A stretch of DNA of 64,000 nucleotides from contig NZ_JAKUHT010000028.1 of assembly GCF_022436705.1 (NCBI RefSeq), positions 19,132 through 83,131 of the forward strand, in the 5' to 3' direction. Below are positions 1-8,780 of the stretch, in pieces. The stretch comes from Nocardioides sp. CFH 31398 (GTDB taxonomy: Bacteria; Actinomycetota; Actinomycetes; Propionibacteriales; Nocardioidaceae). Every line of letters begins with the position of its first letter. Position 1 is the first letter of the stretch. The notes beneath the pieces were generated by a model. It searched no databases. It saw nothing but the letters and a program-made list of their open reading frames with translations, and was not told the origin of the DNA. The translations under genes and the position numbers were made by a program.

Positions 1-25
1 CTCCTCTTCCACCCGCTGACGCACC

Positions 26-57
26 CGCCCCCGGCCCGCACCCGCGGACCGGGGGCG
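26..57. terminator. hairpin downstream of the two-component operon
   Basis: Perfect 9-bp arms (26-34 and 49-57, CGCCCCCGG/CCGGGGGCG) enclose a 14-nt loop, 25 bp beyond the histidine kinase stop codon. There is no clear T tract, as is usual in high-GC actinobacteria. The rest of positions 1-81 shows no gene. Confidence 0.5.
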
Positions 58-81
58 ACGTGCGTCCGGCCCCGGGTCGGC

Positions 82-1386
82 TCAGCGCGGGGGCCCGAGG
101 CGGACGGCGACGCGGGCGCCGCCGAGCTCGCTGCGGCCCAGCTCGACGTCGCCGCCGGAGGCCTCGGCGGTGCGGGCGACGATCGACAGGCCGAGCCCGG
201 TGGAGCCGCTGCCGGACTCCCCGCGGCCGGCGACGTCGAGGCCCTCGGGGAAACCGGGTCCGCCGTCCTCGACCACGACGACGGCGCCGCCGCCGTCCGC
301 GCGCCGGCAGGAGACCCGGAGGGCGGCACCCTCGGGCGTGTACGAGAAGGCGTTGTCGAGCAGGACGTCGAGGGCAGCGGCGAGGTCCTCCTCCCCGGAC
401 GCCACCGGTGCCGCGCGCTCCGGCAGGTGCACCCCGAAGCTCCGCCCCTGGTCCTCCGCGAGGGCGCCCCAGAACTCGGCACGCTCGCGGACGACGGCGA
501 CGGCGTCGGTCTGCGCGACGATCCCCTCACGCTGGGAGCGTCGGGCCTCCCGGACCACGGAGTCGACGGCGTGCTCGAGATCCTCGAGGTCGCGGGTCAG
601 CCGGAGCCGGCCCACGGGGTCGTCGAGCTGCTCGATGCGCAGCCGCAGCGCGGTCACCGGGGTCCGCAGGCGGTGGGAGAGGTCGGCCACGCTCTCGCGC
701 TCGCGCTCGAGGAGCTCCTCGATGCGGCCCACGAGACGTCCCAGCGCCGTCCCCAGCTCCTGCACCTCCGAGGGACCGCCCACCGGCACCGGCTCGGGAC
801 GGGTCCGCGCGCCGAGGTCCTGGGTCCAGCGCGCCAGGGCGCGGATCGGTGTGGTGAAGGTGCGCCCGAGCCGCTCGGCGAGGAGCACGGCACCGATGAG
901 CAGCAGGATGCCGAGCAGCAGCAGGACGAGGTAGGCCGTCAGCACCCCGGAACCCAGTCCGGGTTGCTCGACGTCGACCTGGATGACGGGGATCGCGGCG
1001 GCGGTCGACCGGCCGACGGAGACCGGCACCAGCATCCGCGCCCCGCCGCCCGGCAGGTCGTCGAGGCGGGCCTGCCCCGTGTCGCGGGCCTCCAGCACCC
1101 GCTCGTCGAGCTCGGCCACCGGGCCGAGGACCCGGTCGTCGCTGGTGAGCACGCTCGTGGTGGTGCCGTCGTCCTCGGCGTTGATCCGCTCGAGGTAGAC
1201 CTCGATAGAACCCGGCTCGCCCTCGCCCATCGCCACTGCGGTCTCCGTGGCCTGCACCTCGAGCGCCGCCTGGGCGATCCGGTCCTCCAGGGCGTAGCCC
1301 TGCACCAGCACCGCCATCGGCACGAGCATGGCCAGCAGCACGATCGAGACCACGGCCGCGACGGTGAGGCGGAGCTGGCCCCTCAC
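82..1386 (-). CDS. sensor histidine kinase (two-component system)
   Basis: This is a 434-aa membrane histidine kinase. TM1 lies at about 8-29, an extracytoplasmic sensor loop at 30-147, TM2 at about 149-170 and HAMP at about 171-222. The HisKA H-box DLSHRLRTP has its phospho-accepting His at about 238. The HATPase domain has its N-box Asn at about 345, DGGPGFP at about 374 and GLGLS at about 398. The start is a GTG only 7 nt after the stop of the response regulator gene, so the two form an operon and very probably a cognate pair. The kinase should autophosphorylate and donate to Asp52 of that regulator. The signal is unknown; the loop has no domain I recognise. Confidence 0.93.
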   Translation of the reverse strand: MRGQLRLTVAAVVSIVLLAMLVPMAVLVQGYALEDRIAQAALEVQATETAVAMGEGEPGSIEVYLERINAEDDGTTTSVLTSDDRVLGPVAELDERVLEARDTGQARLDDLPGGGARMLVPVSVGRSTAAAIPVIQVDVEQPGLGSGVLTAYLVLLLLGILLLIGAVLLAERLGRTFTTPIRALARWTQDLGARTRPEPVPVGGPSEVQELGTALGRLVGRIEELLERERESVADLSHRLRTPVTALRLRIEQLDDPVGRLRLTRDLEDLEHAVDSVVREARRSQREGIVAQTDAVAVVRERAEFWGALAEDQGRSFGVHLPERAAPVASGEEDLAAALDVLLDNAFSYTPEGAALRVSCRRADGGGAVVVVEDGGPGFPEGLDVAGRGESGSGSTGLGLSIVARTAEASGGDVELGRSELGGARVAVRLGPPR

Positions 1387-1393
1387 GTGGGGC

Positions 1394-2080
1394 TCACCCC
1401 GTCGGTGCGGACAGGCGGACGCCCACCCCGCGGACGGTCGTCAGGTAGCGGGGCTCGGTCGCGGTCTCACCGAGCTTGCGCCGCAGCCACGACAGGTGGA
1501 CGTCGACGGTCTTGTCGGACCCGCCCCACGCCTGCTGCCACACCTCGCTCAGCAGCTCACGCTTGGTCACGACGTCCCCGGCCCGCTCGGCGAGGTGCAC
1601 GAGGAGGTCGAACTCGCGGGGGCTCAGGTCCAGCGCGGCACCGTCCAGCGTCGCGCGACGGGCGGCGACGTCGATCTCGAGCCCACCGACCAGCAGGTTC
1701 TGCCGGGGCGCCTTCCCCGATGCCGTGCGTCGCAGCACCGCGCGGATCCGAGCCTCGAGCTGGGTGGTCGTGTACGGCTTCACCACGTAGTCGTCCGCGC
1801 CGGTGTCGAGCGCGCTCACCAGCGACGGCTCGTCGTCCCGGGCGCTGGCCACGATGACCGGAACCTCGCTGACCGCCCGGAGCATCGACAGGACCTGCGT
1901 GCCGTCGACGTCCGGCAGCCCGAGGTCGAGGACGACGAGGTCGGGCCTGGTGTCGACGGCGGCGGCGAGGCCGGCCATCCCGGTGCGCTCCGAGGAGACC
2001 GCGAAGCCGTGGTCCGACAGCGAGCGGACGACGAGCGGACGGATCCGGTCGTCGTCCTCGATCACCAGCACCTGGACCAC
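1394..2080 (-). CDS. OmpR/PhoB-family response regulator
   Basis: This is a 228-aa response regulator. The receiver has an acidic pocket (IEDD, about 7-10), phospho-Asp at about 52 (VLDLGLP) and the conserved Lys at about 101 (VVKPY). A C-terminal winged-helix DNA-binding domain follows, ending in TVRGVGVRL. It is cotranscribed with the histidine kinase just downstream. The GTG start sits exactly 6 nt after a TACCGT box (2087-2092 on the complement), which fits a leaderless transcript. An 11-bp-spaced direct repeat further upstream is a plausible binding site for autoregulation. Confidence 0.94.
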   Translation of the reverse strand: MVQVLVIEDDDRIRPLVVRSLSDHGFAVSSERTGMAGLAAAVDTRPDLVVLDLGLPDVDGTQVLSMLRAVSEVPVIVASARDDEPSLVSALDTGADDYVVKPYTTTQLEARIRAVLRRTASGKAPRQNLLVGGLEIDVAARRATLDGAALDLSPREFDLLVHLAERAGDVVTKRELLSEVWQQAWGGSDKTVDVHLSWLRRKLGETATEPRYLTTVRGVGVRLSAPTG

Positions 2081-2086
2081 GCCGGA

Positions 2087-2092
2087 ACGGTA
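2087..2092 (-). promoter_or_regulatory. -10 box TACCGT, leaderless promoter of the response regulator
   Basis: TACCGT is followed by 6 nt and then the GTG start at 2080. The same geometry precedes many other genes in this window. Confidence 0.55.
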
Positions 2093-2116
2093 CCGGGGCC
2101 CCCGCGCGCCACGGTC

Positions 2117-2133
2117 CTTATCCGCGGCTTAAC
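2117..2133 (-). promoter_or_regulatory. direct repeat GTTAAG/GATAAG, possible response-regulator site
   Basis: On the complement, GTTAAG (2133-2128) and GATAAG (2122-2117) start 11 bp apart, the helical spacing typical of OmpR/PhoB-family tandem sites. They lie 25-46 bp upstream of the regulator's own -10 box and also upstream of the divergent gene at 2178. Binding is inferred. Confidence 0.35.
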
Positions 2134-2165
2134 CGTCCTTTGGTGGGGGCCAGGAATTGACGGTC

Positions 2166-2171
2166 CAGACT
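2166..2171 (+). promoter_or_regulatory. -10 box CAGACT, leaderless promoter
   Basis: CAGACT is followed by 6 nt and then the GTG at 2178. The identical hexamer and spacing precede glnA at 2653. This box decides the GTG start over the upstream in-frame TTG at 2157. Confidence 0.5.
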
Positions 2172-2177
2172 GTCGTC

Positions 2178-2630
2178 GTGGACAAACGGGCCGGGTACGT
2201 CATCGCCTGGGTGGTCTGCGCCGTCGTGGCCATCGCCATCGGCCTGCTCGCCGTCAGCACCGTGGGCGCCTCCGTGAGCGACCGGGGGCCGCTGGGGGAC
2301 GGAGACGTCAGGGACCCGTCCTCGAACGAGGCGGGGCCCGACACGGAGGCCTCGCCGCTGCCCGGCGCCGAGACCGTCCGCGCCACGATCCGCCGGGAGT
2401 TCGGTGAGCTGGACGTCGAGTGCCGCGGCGCCGTCGCCTACGCCACGGACGCACGCCCCGACACCGCCGCCGGGTGGGACGTCGTCTCCTTCGAGCCCGG
2501 GCCCGACGACGACGTCGACGCCGTCTTCAGCAACCGTGGGCGTTCCATCGAGTTCGAGGTCTTCTGCAACCGCGGCGAGCCGACGCTGGCCGACTACGAG
2601 GAGAACACGCTCCCCGAGGACGACGACTGA
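2178..2630 (+). CDS. small membrane-anchored protein of unknown function
   Basis: I do not recognise a family for this 150-aa protein. One N-terminal membrane helix lies at about 8-30. An acidic linker rich in Gly, Asp, Pro and Ser follows (about 32-60), then a small extracytoplasmic domain with two cysteines (about 82 and 130) that could form a disulfide, and an acidic tail (PEDDD). The start was chosen at the GTG because a CAGACT box lies exactly 6 nt upstream; an in-frame TTG lies 21 nt earlier. It is divergent from the two-component operon and could be one of its targets, but only position suggests that. Confidence 0.7.
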   Translation: MDKRAGYVIAWVVCAVVAIAIGLLAVSTVGASVSDRGPLGDGDVRDPSSNEAGPDTEASPLPGAETVRATIRREFGELDVECRGAVAYATDARPDTAAGWDVVSFEPGPDDDVDAVFSNRGRSIEFEVFCNRGEPTLADYEENTLPEDDD

Positions 2631-2652
2631 ACCGGTAGGTCAGACTGACGCC

Positions 2653-3990
2653 ATGGGCAAGCAGGAGGACTTCGTCATCCGGGCGCTGGAGGAGCGCGAC
2701 GTCCGCTTCGTGCGGCTGTGGTTCACCGACGTGCTGGGCTCGTTGAAGTCCGTGGCCGTCGCGCCAGCGGAGCTCGAGGGCGCCTTCAACGAGGGCATCG
2801 GCTTCGACGGCTCGGCCATCGAGGGCTTCGCGCGGGTCCAGGAGGCCGACATGCTGGCCAAGCCGGACCCCGCGACCTTCCAGATCCTCCCGTGGCGCGG
2901 CGAGGGACCGGCGACGGCGCGGATGTTCTGCGACATCGAGATGCCCGACGGCTCCCCGTCGTACGCCGACCCGCGGCACGTGCTCAAGCGGAACCTGCAG
3001 GCCGCGGCGGAGAAGGGTTTCACCTTCTACACGCACCCCGAGGTCGAGTTCTACCTCTTCAAGAACCCGCCCGAGCCCGGTGTCGAGCCGGTGCCGGTCG
3101 ACCGCAGCGGCTTCTTCGACCACACCGCGCAGAGCCAGGGCGCCGACTTCCGGCGCGAGGCGATCACCATGCTCGAGTCGATGGGCATCTCGGTGGAGTT
3201 CAGCCACCACGAGGGCGGGCCGGGCCAGCAGGAGATCGACCTGCGGTACGCCGACGCCCTCAGCACCGCGGACAACCTCATGACCTTCCGCACCGTCATC
3301 CGCGAGGTCGCGCTCGGCCAGGGCATCTGGGCGACCTTCATGCCGAAGCCCTTCACGACCCACCCCGGCTCGGCGATGCACACGCACATGTCGCTGTTCG
3401 AGGGTGACTCGAACGCGTTCTTCGAGGCCGGCGCGGAGTACCAGCTCTCCGGCACCGCCCGCAGCTTCGTCGCCGGGATCCTGCGCCACGCCGCCGAGAT
3501 CACCTGCGTCACCAACCAGTGGGTCAACAGCTACAAGCGCATCCTCGGCGGCGGTGAGGCCCCGTCGTACATCTGCTGGGGGCACAACAACCGCTCCGCC
3601 ATGGTGCGCGTGCCGATGCACAAGCCGAGCAAGGGCCAGTCCACCCGCATCGAGCTGCGCACGGTGGACGCCGCCTGCAACCCCTACCTCGCCTACGCCG
3701 CGATCCTCGGCGCCGGCATGAAGGGCATCGAGGAGGGCTACGAGCTCCCGCGCGAGGCCGAGGACGACGTGTGGTCGCTGACCCACCGCGAGCGCCGCGC
3801 CCTCGGCATCGAGCCGCTGCCCGGCAGCCTCGCGGAGGCCATCGAGGTCGCGGAGGGCTCCGAGCTGCTGGCCGAGATCCTCGGCGAGCACGTCTACGAC
3901 TTCTTCCTGCGCAACAAGCGCGCCGAGTGGGACGACTACCGCGGTCACGTCCACGCCTACGAGCGCGACCGGATGCTGCCGGTCGTGTGA
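2653..3990 (+). CDS. glnA: glutamine synthetase, type I (GlnA2 lineage)
   Basis: This 445-aa enzyme condenses glutamate, ammonia and ATP to glutamine in the cytoplasm. The N-terminal beta-grasp domain (about 15-100, including GFDGSAIEGF) and the catalytic domain are complete. Metal and substrate ligands are visible in HPEVEFYLF, GPGQQEIDLRY and HPGSAMHTHMS, and the Glu flap and Arg binding region in NRSAMVRVP. Length and immediate linkage to glnE fit the actinobacterial GlnA2 (GSI-alpha) group rather than GlnA1; a tyrosine occurs in EEGYELP near the position of the GlnA1 adenylylation loop. The ATG sits 6 nt after a CAGACT box, so the transcript is probably leaderless. Confidence 0.96.
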   Translation: MGKQEDFVIRALEERDVRFVRLWFTDVLGSLKSVAVAPAELEGAFNEGIGFDGSAIEGFARVQEADMLAKPDPATFQILPWRGEGPATARMFCDIEMPDGSPSYADPRHVLKRNLQAAAEKGFTFYTHPEVEFYLFKNPPEPGVEPVPVDRSGFFDHTAQSQGADFRREAITMLESMGISVEFSHHEGGPGQQEIDLRYADALSTADNLMTFRTVIREVALGQGIWATFMPKPFTTHPGSAMHTHMSLFEGDSNAFFEAGAEYQLSGTARSFVAGILRHAAEITCVTNQWVNSYKRILGGGEAPSYICWGHNNRSAMVRVPMHKPSKGQSTRIELRTVDAACNPYLAYAAILGAGMKGIEEGYELPREAEDDVWSLTHRERRALGIEPLPGSLAEAIEVAEGSELLAEILGEHVYDFFLRNKRAEWDDYRGHVHAYERDRMLPVV

Positions 3991-4412
3991 GCGGCCCGCA
4001 GCGGGACGCCGCCGGACGCACGCTCACGGTCGGGCTGTGGGGGCTGACGGCCCCGGTCGTCCTGCTGGTCGTCGCCGCCGTGGTCGTGTTCGTCGCGGCG
4101 GCGACCTCGGACTCCGACGCCGGCGGCTACGCCGTCCTCTTCGCCCTGGGTTTCCTCGGGCCCGCCGTGCTCGCGTCGCCGTTCCCGATCCTCGGGTGGT
4201 CGCTGCGGGTCCGTCACCCGCGCGGGAGCGCCGTCGTGGTGCTGGTCGGTGGGCTGCTGCTGGGTCTCGTCGCCGGGCCGAACGCCGTCGGCGAGCTCGT
4301 CGGCGGCGGGCCGTCACCGTTCGCCGGCGCGGCGCTCGTCGGCGTGCTCCTCGCCGCCGTCCTCGTGTGGTCGGGGTGGCGCTCCCTGGCGCTGCTGCGG
4401 CCCAGGGCGTGA
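3987..4412 (+). CDS. small integral membrane protein, unknown function
   Basis: This is a 141-aa hydrophobic protein with about four predicted membrane helices (from about 13, 42, 71 and 105) and little soluble sequence. The GTG start overlaps the glnA stop codon (GTGA), so it is translationally coupled to glnA. I recognise no family. Cotranscription with glnA and position ahead of glnE suggest a link to nitrogen metabolism, by context only. Confidence 0.7.
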   Translation: MSGPQRDAAGRTLTVGLWGLTAPVVLLVVAAVVVFVAAATSDSDAGGYAVLFALGFLGPAVLASPFPILGWSLRVRHPRGSAVVVLVGGLLLGLVAGPNAVGELVGGGPSPFAGAALVGVLLAAVLVWSGWRSLALLRPRA

Positions 4413-4482
4413 GCCGCGACACCCGTACCCGCCCCCTACGATCGGGTCCGCCCGCCTGACCCTGCACCGTCCGAGGAGCCCG

Positions 4483-4905
4483 ATGTCCACCCCCGTCCGG
4501 ACCAGCACCAGCGGCCCGTTCCTCCTGGTGGGTCTCGTGCTGTCGAGCGTCCTGTGCCTGGCCTGCCTCGTCGTCCCGGTGACGTGGATCGTCCAGGACC
4601 TCGCGAACCCCGACGCCGAGTACGCCGGGCTCGGCCTGGTCATCGGCGCCATCAGCCTCGTGCTGCTCGCCGTGCCCGCGCTGCTGCTCGCGGTCGCCTG
4701 GGTGCTGGCCGCGCGGGCGCGGGCAGCCGTCGCGGGGTGGCTGGTGCTCGTCGCGTCGTTCGCCCTGCTGCTCGCCGCGCCGGTCGCGGCCGGGCAGACC
4801 GCGCGGGGCTGGCTGGTGCTGCTCGCCACCGTGGTCCCGGTCCTCGCCGGCGCCTGCGCCGTCATCGCGCTGGTGCGCGGCCGCCGGGCCGTCGTCGGCC
4901 GGTAG
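4483..4905 (+). CDS. small integral membrane protein, unknown function
   Basis: This is a 140-aa protein with four predicted membrane helices (about 12-36, 47-73, 80-100 and 107-131) and a basic C-terminus. The ATG is preceded by a purine-rich ribosome site (GAGGAG). A TACGAT box at 4437-4442 may provide a separate promoter with a short leader. It has no recognised domain and is broadly similar in type to the preceding membrane protein. Confidence 0.68.
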   Translation: MSTPVRTSTSGPFLLVGLVLSSVLCLACLVVPVTWIVQDLANPDAEYAGLGLVIGAISLVLLAVPALLLAVAWVLAARARAAVAGWLVLVASFALLLAAPVAAGQTARGWLVLLATVVPVLAGACAVIALVRGRRAVVGR

Positions 4906-4914
4906 GTTCCCAGG

Positions 4915-5733
4915 GTGAGCGAGCGCACCGGGCCTCCCGACCCCACCGACGAGCCGGCCGGCCGGCCCCTCGTCCGGGTGGTGCAGCACCAGGGCGACTG
5001 CGCGCCCGCCTGGTTCGGCACCTGGCTGGAGGCCGCCGGCTGCGACGTCGAGGTCCTCCAGCCGTGGCGGGGCGAGAAGGTCCCGGCGCGGGTCGACGCC
5101 GACGGCCTCGTGGTCCTGGGCGGCTCCATGGGCGCCCACGACGACGACACGGTGCCCTGGCTCGGCCCCGTCAAGGCGCTGCTGCGCTCGGCCGCGGACG
5201 ACGGGACACCGACGCTGGGGATCTGCCTCGGCCACCAGCTCGTCGCCGTCGCGCTCGGCGGACGGGTCGCGCGGAACCCCGCGGGCCAGACGGTCGGCCT
5301 GACGACGATCGGGTGGACCGAGGACGCGGCGTCGGACCCGCTGGTCGCCCCGCTCGTGGCCCCCGGCTCGGCCTCGCAGCGCGGCGTCCACTGGAACGAC
5401 GACGTCGTGGTCGAGGAGCCTGCCGGGACCGTCGCGCTGGCCCGCACGGCCGACGGGTCGCTTCAGGTGGCGCGCTTCGCGGCGACGGCGTGGGGCGTCC
5501 AGCTGCACCCCGAGGCCGACCGCCGTGTCGTCGACCCCTGGGCCGCCGGGGACGCCGTGCGCCACGCGGAGCAGGGCCGCGACCAGGCCGGGCTGCTGGC
5601 ACGGATCGAGGACGCCGGCCCGGAGCTCGCCACCGCCTGGGAACCGTTGGCGCGCTCGTTCGCCGGGCTCTGCCGACGTCGGTCCGCCGATCGCCCGGCC
5701 GATCGCTCCGCCCTGGGGGCGGGCCGCCGATGA
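4915..5733 (+). CDS. class I glutamine amidotransferase (GMP synthase-like)
   Basis: This is a 272-aa stand-alone GATase1-domain protein of the GuaA-like/COG0518 type. The nucleophile elbow LGICLGHQL places the catalytic Cys at about 104, and the GVQLHPEAD motif supplies His and Glu of the triad. It lacks a synthetase domain, so the ammonia acceptor, if any, must be a partner; some relatives act on gamma-glutamyl compounds. The GTG start lies 6 nt after TAGGTT (4903-4908), indicating a leaderless start. The stop overlaps the glnE start (ATGA), tying it to glutamine control. Confidence 0.88.
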   Translation: MSERTGPPDPTDEPAGRPLVRVVQHQGDCAPAWFGTWLEAAGCDVEVLQPWRGEKVPARVDADGLVVLGGSMGAHDDDTVPWLGPVKALLRSAADDGTPTLGICLGHQLVAVALGGRVARNPAGQTVGLTTIGWTEDAASDPLVAPLVAPGSASQRGVHWNDDVVVEEPAGTVALARTADGSLQVARFAATAWGVQLHPEADRRVVDPWAAGDAVRHAEQGRDQAGLLARIEDAGPELATAWEPLARSFAGLCRRRSADRPADRSALGAGRR

Positions 5734-8700
5734 ACCGCGGCACGCTGCGCGGGGCCCTGCTGCGTGCGGGGTTCGTCGACACCGAGCGTGCCGAGTCGTC
5801 GCTCGCCGCGATCCGGGAGGTCGCCGGCGACTACTCCTCCGACGCCCTCGTCGCGCCGCTCGGGGCGACCGCCGACCCCGACCGTGCGCTGTCGACGCTG
5901 GTCGACGTCGCCGAGCAGCTGGACGACGCCTCCGAGCTGTGGGCGACCCTCGCGGACGACGAGGGCACGGCGATGCGCCTGCTCAGCGTCCTCGGCGCCA
6001 GCGAGGCCCTCGGCCGTCACCTGTGTCGTCACCCGGAGCAGTGGCAGGAGCTGCGCGACCCCCTGCTCGGGTCGACCCGACCCGCGGCGTACGCCCTCCG
6101 CGCGTCGCTCCTCGCCGCGGTCGGCGCCGAGGCGCACCCCTGGAGCGGGCCGGAGGGGCCCGTGCCGGTCGCCGGCCTCGACGCCGACGAGGCGATGGAC
6201 GCGCTCCGGGTGGAGTACCGGCGCCTGCTGCTGCGCCTCGCCTCCCGCGACCTCGCCCACCACCTGGGCGTCGACGACGTCGCCGCCGAGCTCTCGGACC
6301 TCGCGGCCGGGACCCTCGAGGCCGCGCTCGCCGTCGCCCGCCGCGTGGTGGGGGAGCGCCACGCCTGCGCGCGGCTCGCCGTCCTCGCCTTCGGCAAGTG
6401 CGGCGGCCACGAGCTGAACTACGTCTCCGACGTCGACGTGGTCTTCGTCTTCGAGGCCGCCGACGGCGAGGACGAGAACGAGGCCCGCCGGGTCGCCACC
6501 CGGCTGGCGACCGAGCTGATGAAGGTCTGCGGCGAGCACACGGGCGAGGGCACCATCTGGCCGGTCGACGCCAACCTCCGACCCGAGGGCAAGGCGGGCC
6601 CGCTGGTCCGCACCCTCGCCGGCCACGTGGGCTACTACGAGCGGTGGGCGGCCACCTGGGAGTTCCAGGCCCTGCTGAAGGCGCGGCCGGTGGCGGGTGA
6701 CCTCACCCTCGGCGCGGCGTACGTCGAGGCGCTGTCGCCGATGGTGTGGCACGCGGCCGAGCGGGAGAACTTCGTCGCCGACGTCCAGCGGATGCGGCGC
6801 CGCGTCGTCGAGCACATCCCCTCCGACGAGGCCGAGCGCCAGCTCAAGCTGGGCTCCGGCGGCCTGCGCGACGTCGAGTTCGCCGTGCAGCTGCTCCAGC
6901 TGGTGCACGGCCGCGGTGACCCCGAGATCCGCGAGCCCACGACGCTGAGCGCGCTCGCGGCGCTCACGCGGGGCGGGTACGTCGGCCGCGAGGACGGCCA
7001 GGCGCTGCACGACGCGTACGCGTTCCTGCGCACCCTCGAGCACCGGATGCAGCTCGAGCAGCTGCGCCGCATCGCCGTCGTCCCCGACGACGAGGACGCG
7101 CTGCGCCGGCTCGGGCGGTCGACCGGGGCGCTGAAGGACCCGGCCGGTGAGCTCGACCGGTGGTGGCGCCACCACCGCCGTGAGGTCCGCCGCCTCCACG
7201 AGAAGCTCTTCTACCGTCCGCTGCTCGGTGCGGTGGCCCGGATCCCCGGCGAGGACACCCGCCTGTCGCCGGACGCCGCACGGACGCGTCTCGCCGCGCT
7301 CGGGTACGACGACCCGGCGGCTGCCCTGCGCCACCTCGAGGCCCTGACGGCCGGGGTCTCCCGCGCCTCCGCGATCCAGCGCACGCTCCTGCCGGTCATG
7401 CTCGAGTGGTTCGCGGACGCCCCGGACCCCGACGCCGGCCTGTTCGGCTTCCGGCGCATCAGCGAGAGCCTGGGCGACACGCCCTGGTACCTCCGGCTGC
7501 TGCGTGACGAGGGCCAGGTCGCGCAGCGGCTCGCGTCGCTGCTGGCGACCTCCCGCTACGCCACCGACCTGCTCCAGCGCGAGCCCGAGGGCGTGCGGAT
7601 GCTGGGCGACGCCCTGCGACCGGTGGAGTCGGAGGCGCTGACGGCGGAGATGCTCGGCGTCGCCCGCCGCCGGGCCAACGCGGAGGAGGCCGTCCGTGCC
7701 GTGCGCGGCGTCCGGCGACGCGAGCTGTTCCGCACGGCCGCCGGCGACCTCGCGGGGACCGTCGACGTCACCGAGGTCGCCGAGGCACTGTCCCGTCTGA
7801 CGGACGCCACCCTCGAGGCCACCCTCGAGATCGCCCTGCGCACCGTGGCCGAGCAACGCGGCCTCGACGAGCGTCCCGCCCGGATGGCGGTCGTCGCCAT
7901 GGGCCGCTACGGCGGCTTCGAGCTGTCGTACGCCTCCGACGCCGACGTCATGTTCGTCGCCGAGGCCGCCCCCGGCACCGCCGGCGAGGACGACCCGCAG
8001 CTCGTGACGTCGTACTCGCGGGCCGTGGTCGGCGAGCTGCGGCGGCTGCTGTCGCTGCCCGCCTCCGACCCGCCGCTCGAGGTGGACGCCGACCTGCGCC
8101 CCGAGGGCCGTCAGGGCCCGATGGTGCGCACGCTCGCGTCGTACGGCGCCTACTACGCGCGCTGGTCGCACGTGTGGGAGTTCCAGGCGCTGCTCCGCGC
8201 CGACGCGGTCGTGGGCGACGAGGACCTGCGCCGCCGCTTCCACGACATGATCGACCCGCTCCGCTTCCCCGAGGGCGGGCTCGACGCCCACGGCGTCACC
8301 GAGGTGCGCCGCATCAAGGCGCGCGTGGACGACGAGCGGTTGCCCCGCGGCGCGGACCGTCGTACCCACCTCAAGCTCGGCCGTGGTGGCCTCGCCGACG
8401 TCGAGTGGACCGTCCAGCTCCTGCAGATGCAGCACGCCGGGAGGATCGAGTCCCTCCGGACCCCGCGCACCCTGCCCGCGCTGGAGGCGGCGGTCCGGGC
8501 CGACCTCATCGACGAGGGGGACGCCGGCCTCCTGGCCGACTCCTGGCGCCTGGTGAGCAGGCTGCGCAACGCCGTCACGCTCGTGAGGGGCAGGGCCGCC
8601 GACCAGATCCCGTCGGACCCGCGCGAGGCGGCCGGCGTGGCCGCGCTGATGGGGTACGCGCCGGGCCACACCGACGAGCTGCTCAACGACCACCTGCGCA

Positions 8701-8747
8701 CCACGCGCCGGGCCTCCGAGGTCGTCGAACGCGTCTTCTGGGGCTGA
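5730..8747 (+). CDS. glnE: bifunctional glutamine-synthetase adenylyltransferase/deadenylase
   Basis: This 1005-aa protein is the usual length for GlnE. Two nucleotidyltransferase halves are visible. The N-terminal one has GGHELNYVSDVDVVFV at about 223-238 and the C-terminal one GGFELSYASDADVMFV at about 727, each with the paired Asp residues that bind metal, plus helical regulatory segments. In the family one half adds AMP to glutamine synthetase and the other removes it. In many actinobacteria GlnE is essential and acts on GlnA1, which is not in this window. The start overlaps the stop of the amidotransferase gene, and a hairpin lies just past the stop. Confidence 0.97.
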   Translation: MNRGTLRGALLRAGFVDTERAESSLAAIREVAGDYSSDALVAPLGATADPDRALSTLVDVAEQLDDASELWATLADDEGTAMRLLSVLGASEALGRHLCRHPEQWQELRDPLLGSTRPAAYALRASLLAAVGAEAHPWSGPEGPVPVAGLDADEAMDALRVEYRRLLLRLASRDLAHHLGVDDVAAELSDLAAGTLEAALAVARRVVGERHACARLAVLAFGKCGGHELNYVSDVDVVFVFEAADGEDENEARRVATRLATELMKVCGEHTGEGTIWPVDANLRPEGKAGPLVRTLAGHVGYYERWAATWEFQALLKARPVAGDLTLGAAYVEALSPMVWHAAERENFVADVQRMRRRVVEHIPSDEAERQLKLGSGGLRDVEFAVQLLQLVHGRGDPEIREPTTLSALAALTRGGYVGREDGQALHDAYAFLRTLEHRMQLEQLRRIAVVPDDEDALRRLGRSTGALKDPAGELDRWWRHHRREVRRLHEKLFYRPLLGAVARIPGEDTRLSPDAARTRLAALGYDDPAAALRHLEALTAGVSRASAIQRTLLPVMLEWFADAPDPDAGLFGFRRISESLGDTPWYLRLLRDEGQVAQRLASLLATSRYATDLLQREPEGVRMLGDALRPVESEALTAEMLGVARRRANAEEAVRAVRGVRRRELFRTAAGDLAGTVDVTEVAEALSRLTDATLEATLEIALRTVAEQRGLDERPARMAVVAMGRYGGFELSYASDADVMFVAEAAPGTAGEDDPQLVTSYSRAVVGELRRLLSLPASDPPLEVDADLRPEGRQGPMVRTLASYGAYYARWSHVWEFQALLRADAVVGDEDLRRRFHDMIDPLRFPEGGLDAHGVTEVRRIKARVDDERLPRGADRRTHLKLGRGGLADVEWTVQLLQMQHAGRIESLRTPRTLPALEAAVRADLIDEGDAGLLADSWRLVSRLRNAVTLVRGRAADQIPSDPREAAGVAALMGYAPGHTDELLNDHLRTTRRASEVVERVFWG

Positions 8748-8752
8748 GACGG

Positions 8753-8770
8753 AACCCCTCGTGCGGGGTT
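8753..8770 (+). terminator. hairpin after glnE
   Basis: AACCCC (8753-8758) and GGGGTT (8765-8770) flank a 6-nt loop, 6 bp after the glnE stop. It separates glnE from the surface-protein module. Confidence 0.6.
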
Positions 8771-8780
8771 TCGCTGGGGT

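Noticed and set aside
60..857. Long Arg/Pro-rich open frames on the + strand opposite the histidine kinase
   Set aside because: They are codon shadows of a well-supported gene. In very GC-rich DNA, opposite and shifted frames stay open and give Arg/Gly/Pro-rich translations without domains.
4554..5730. An upstream extension of the glnE frame by about 390 codons
   Set aside because: The extension translates to low-complexity Arg/Gly/Pro sequence and overlaps real genes. GlnE has its normal length from ATG 5730.
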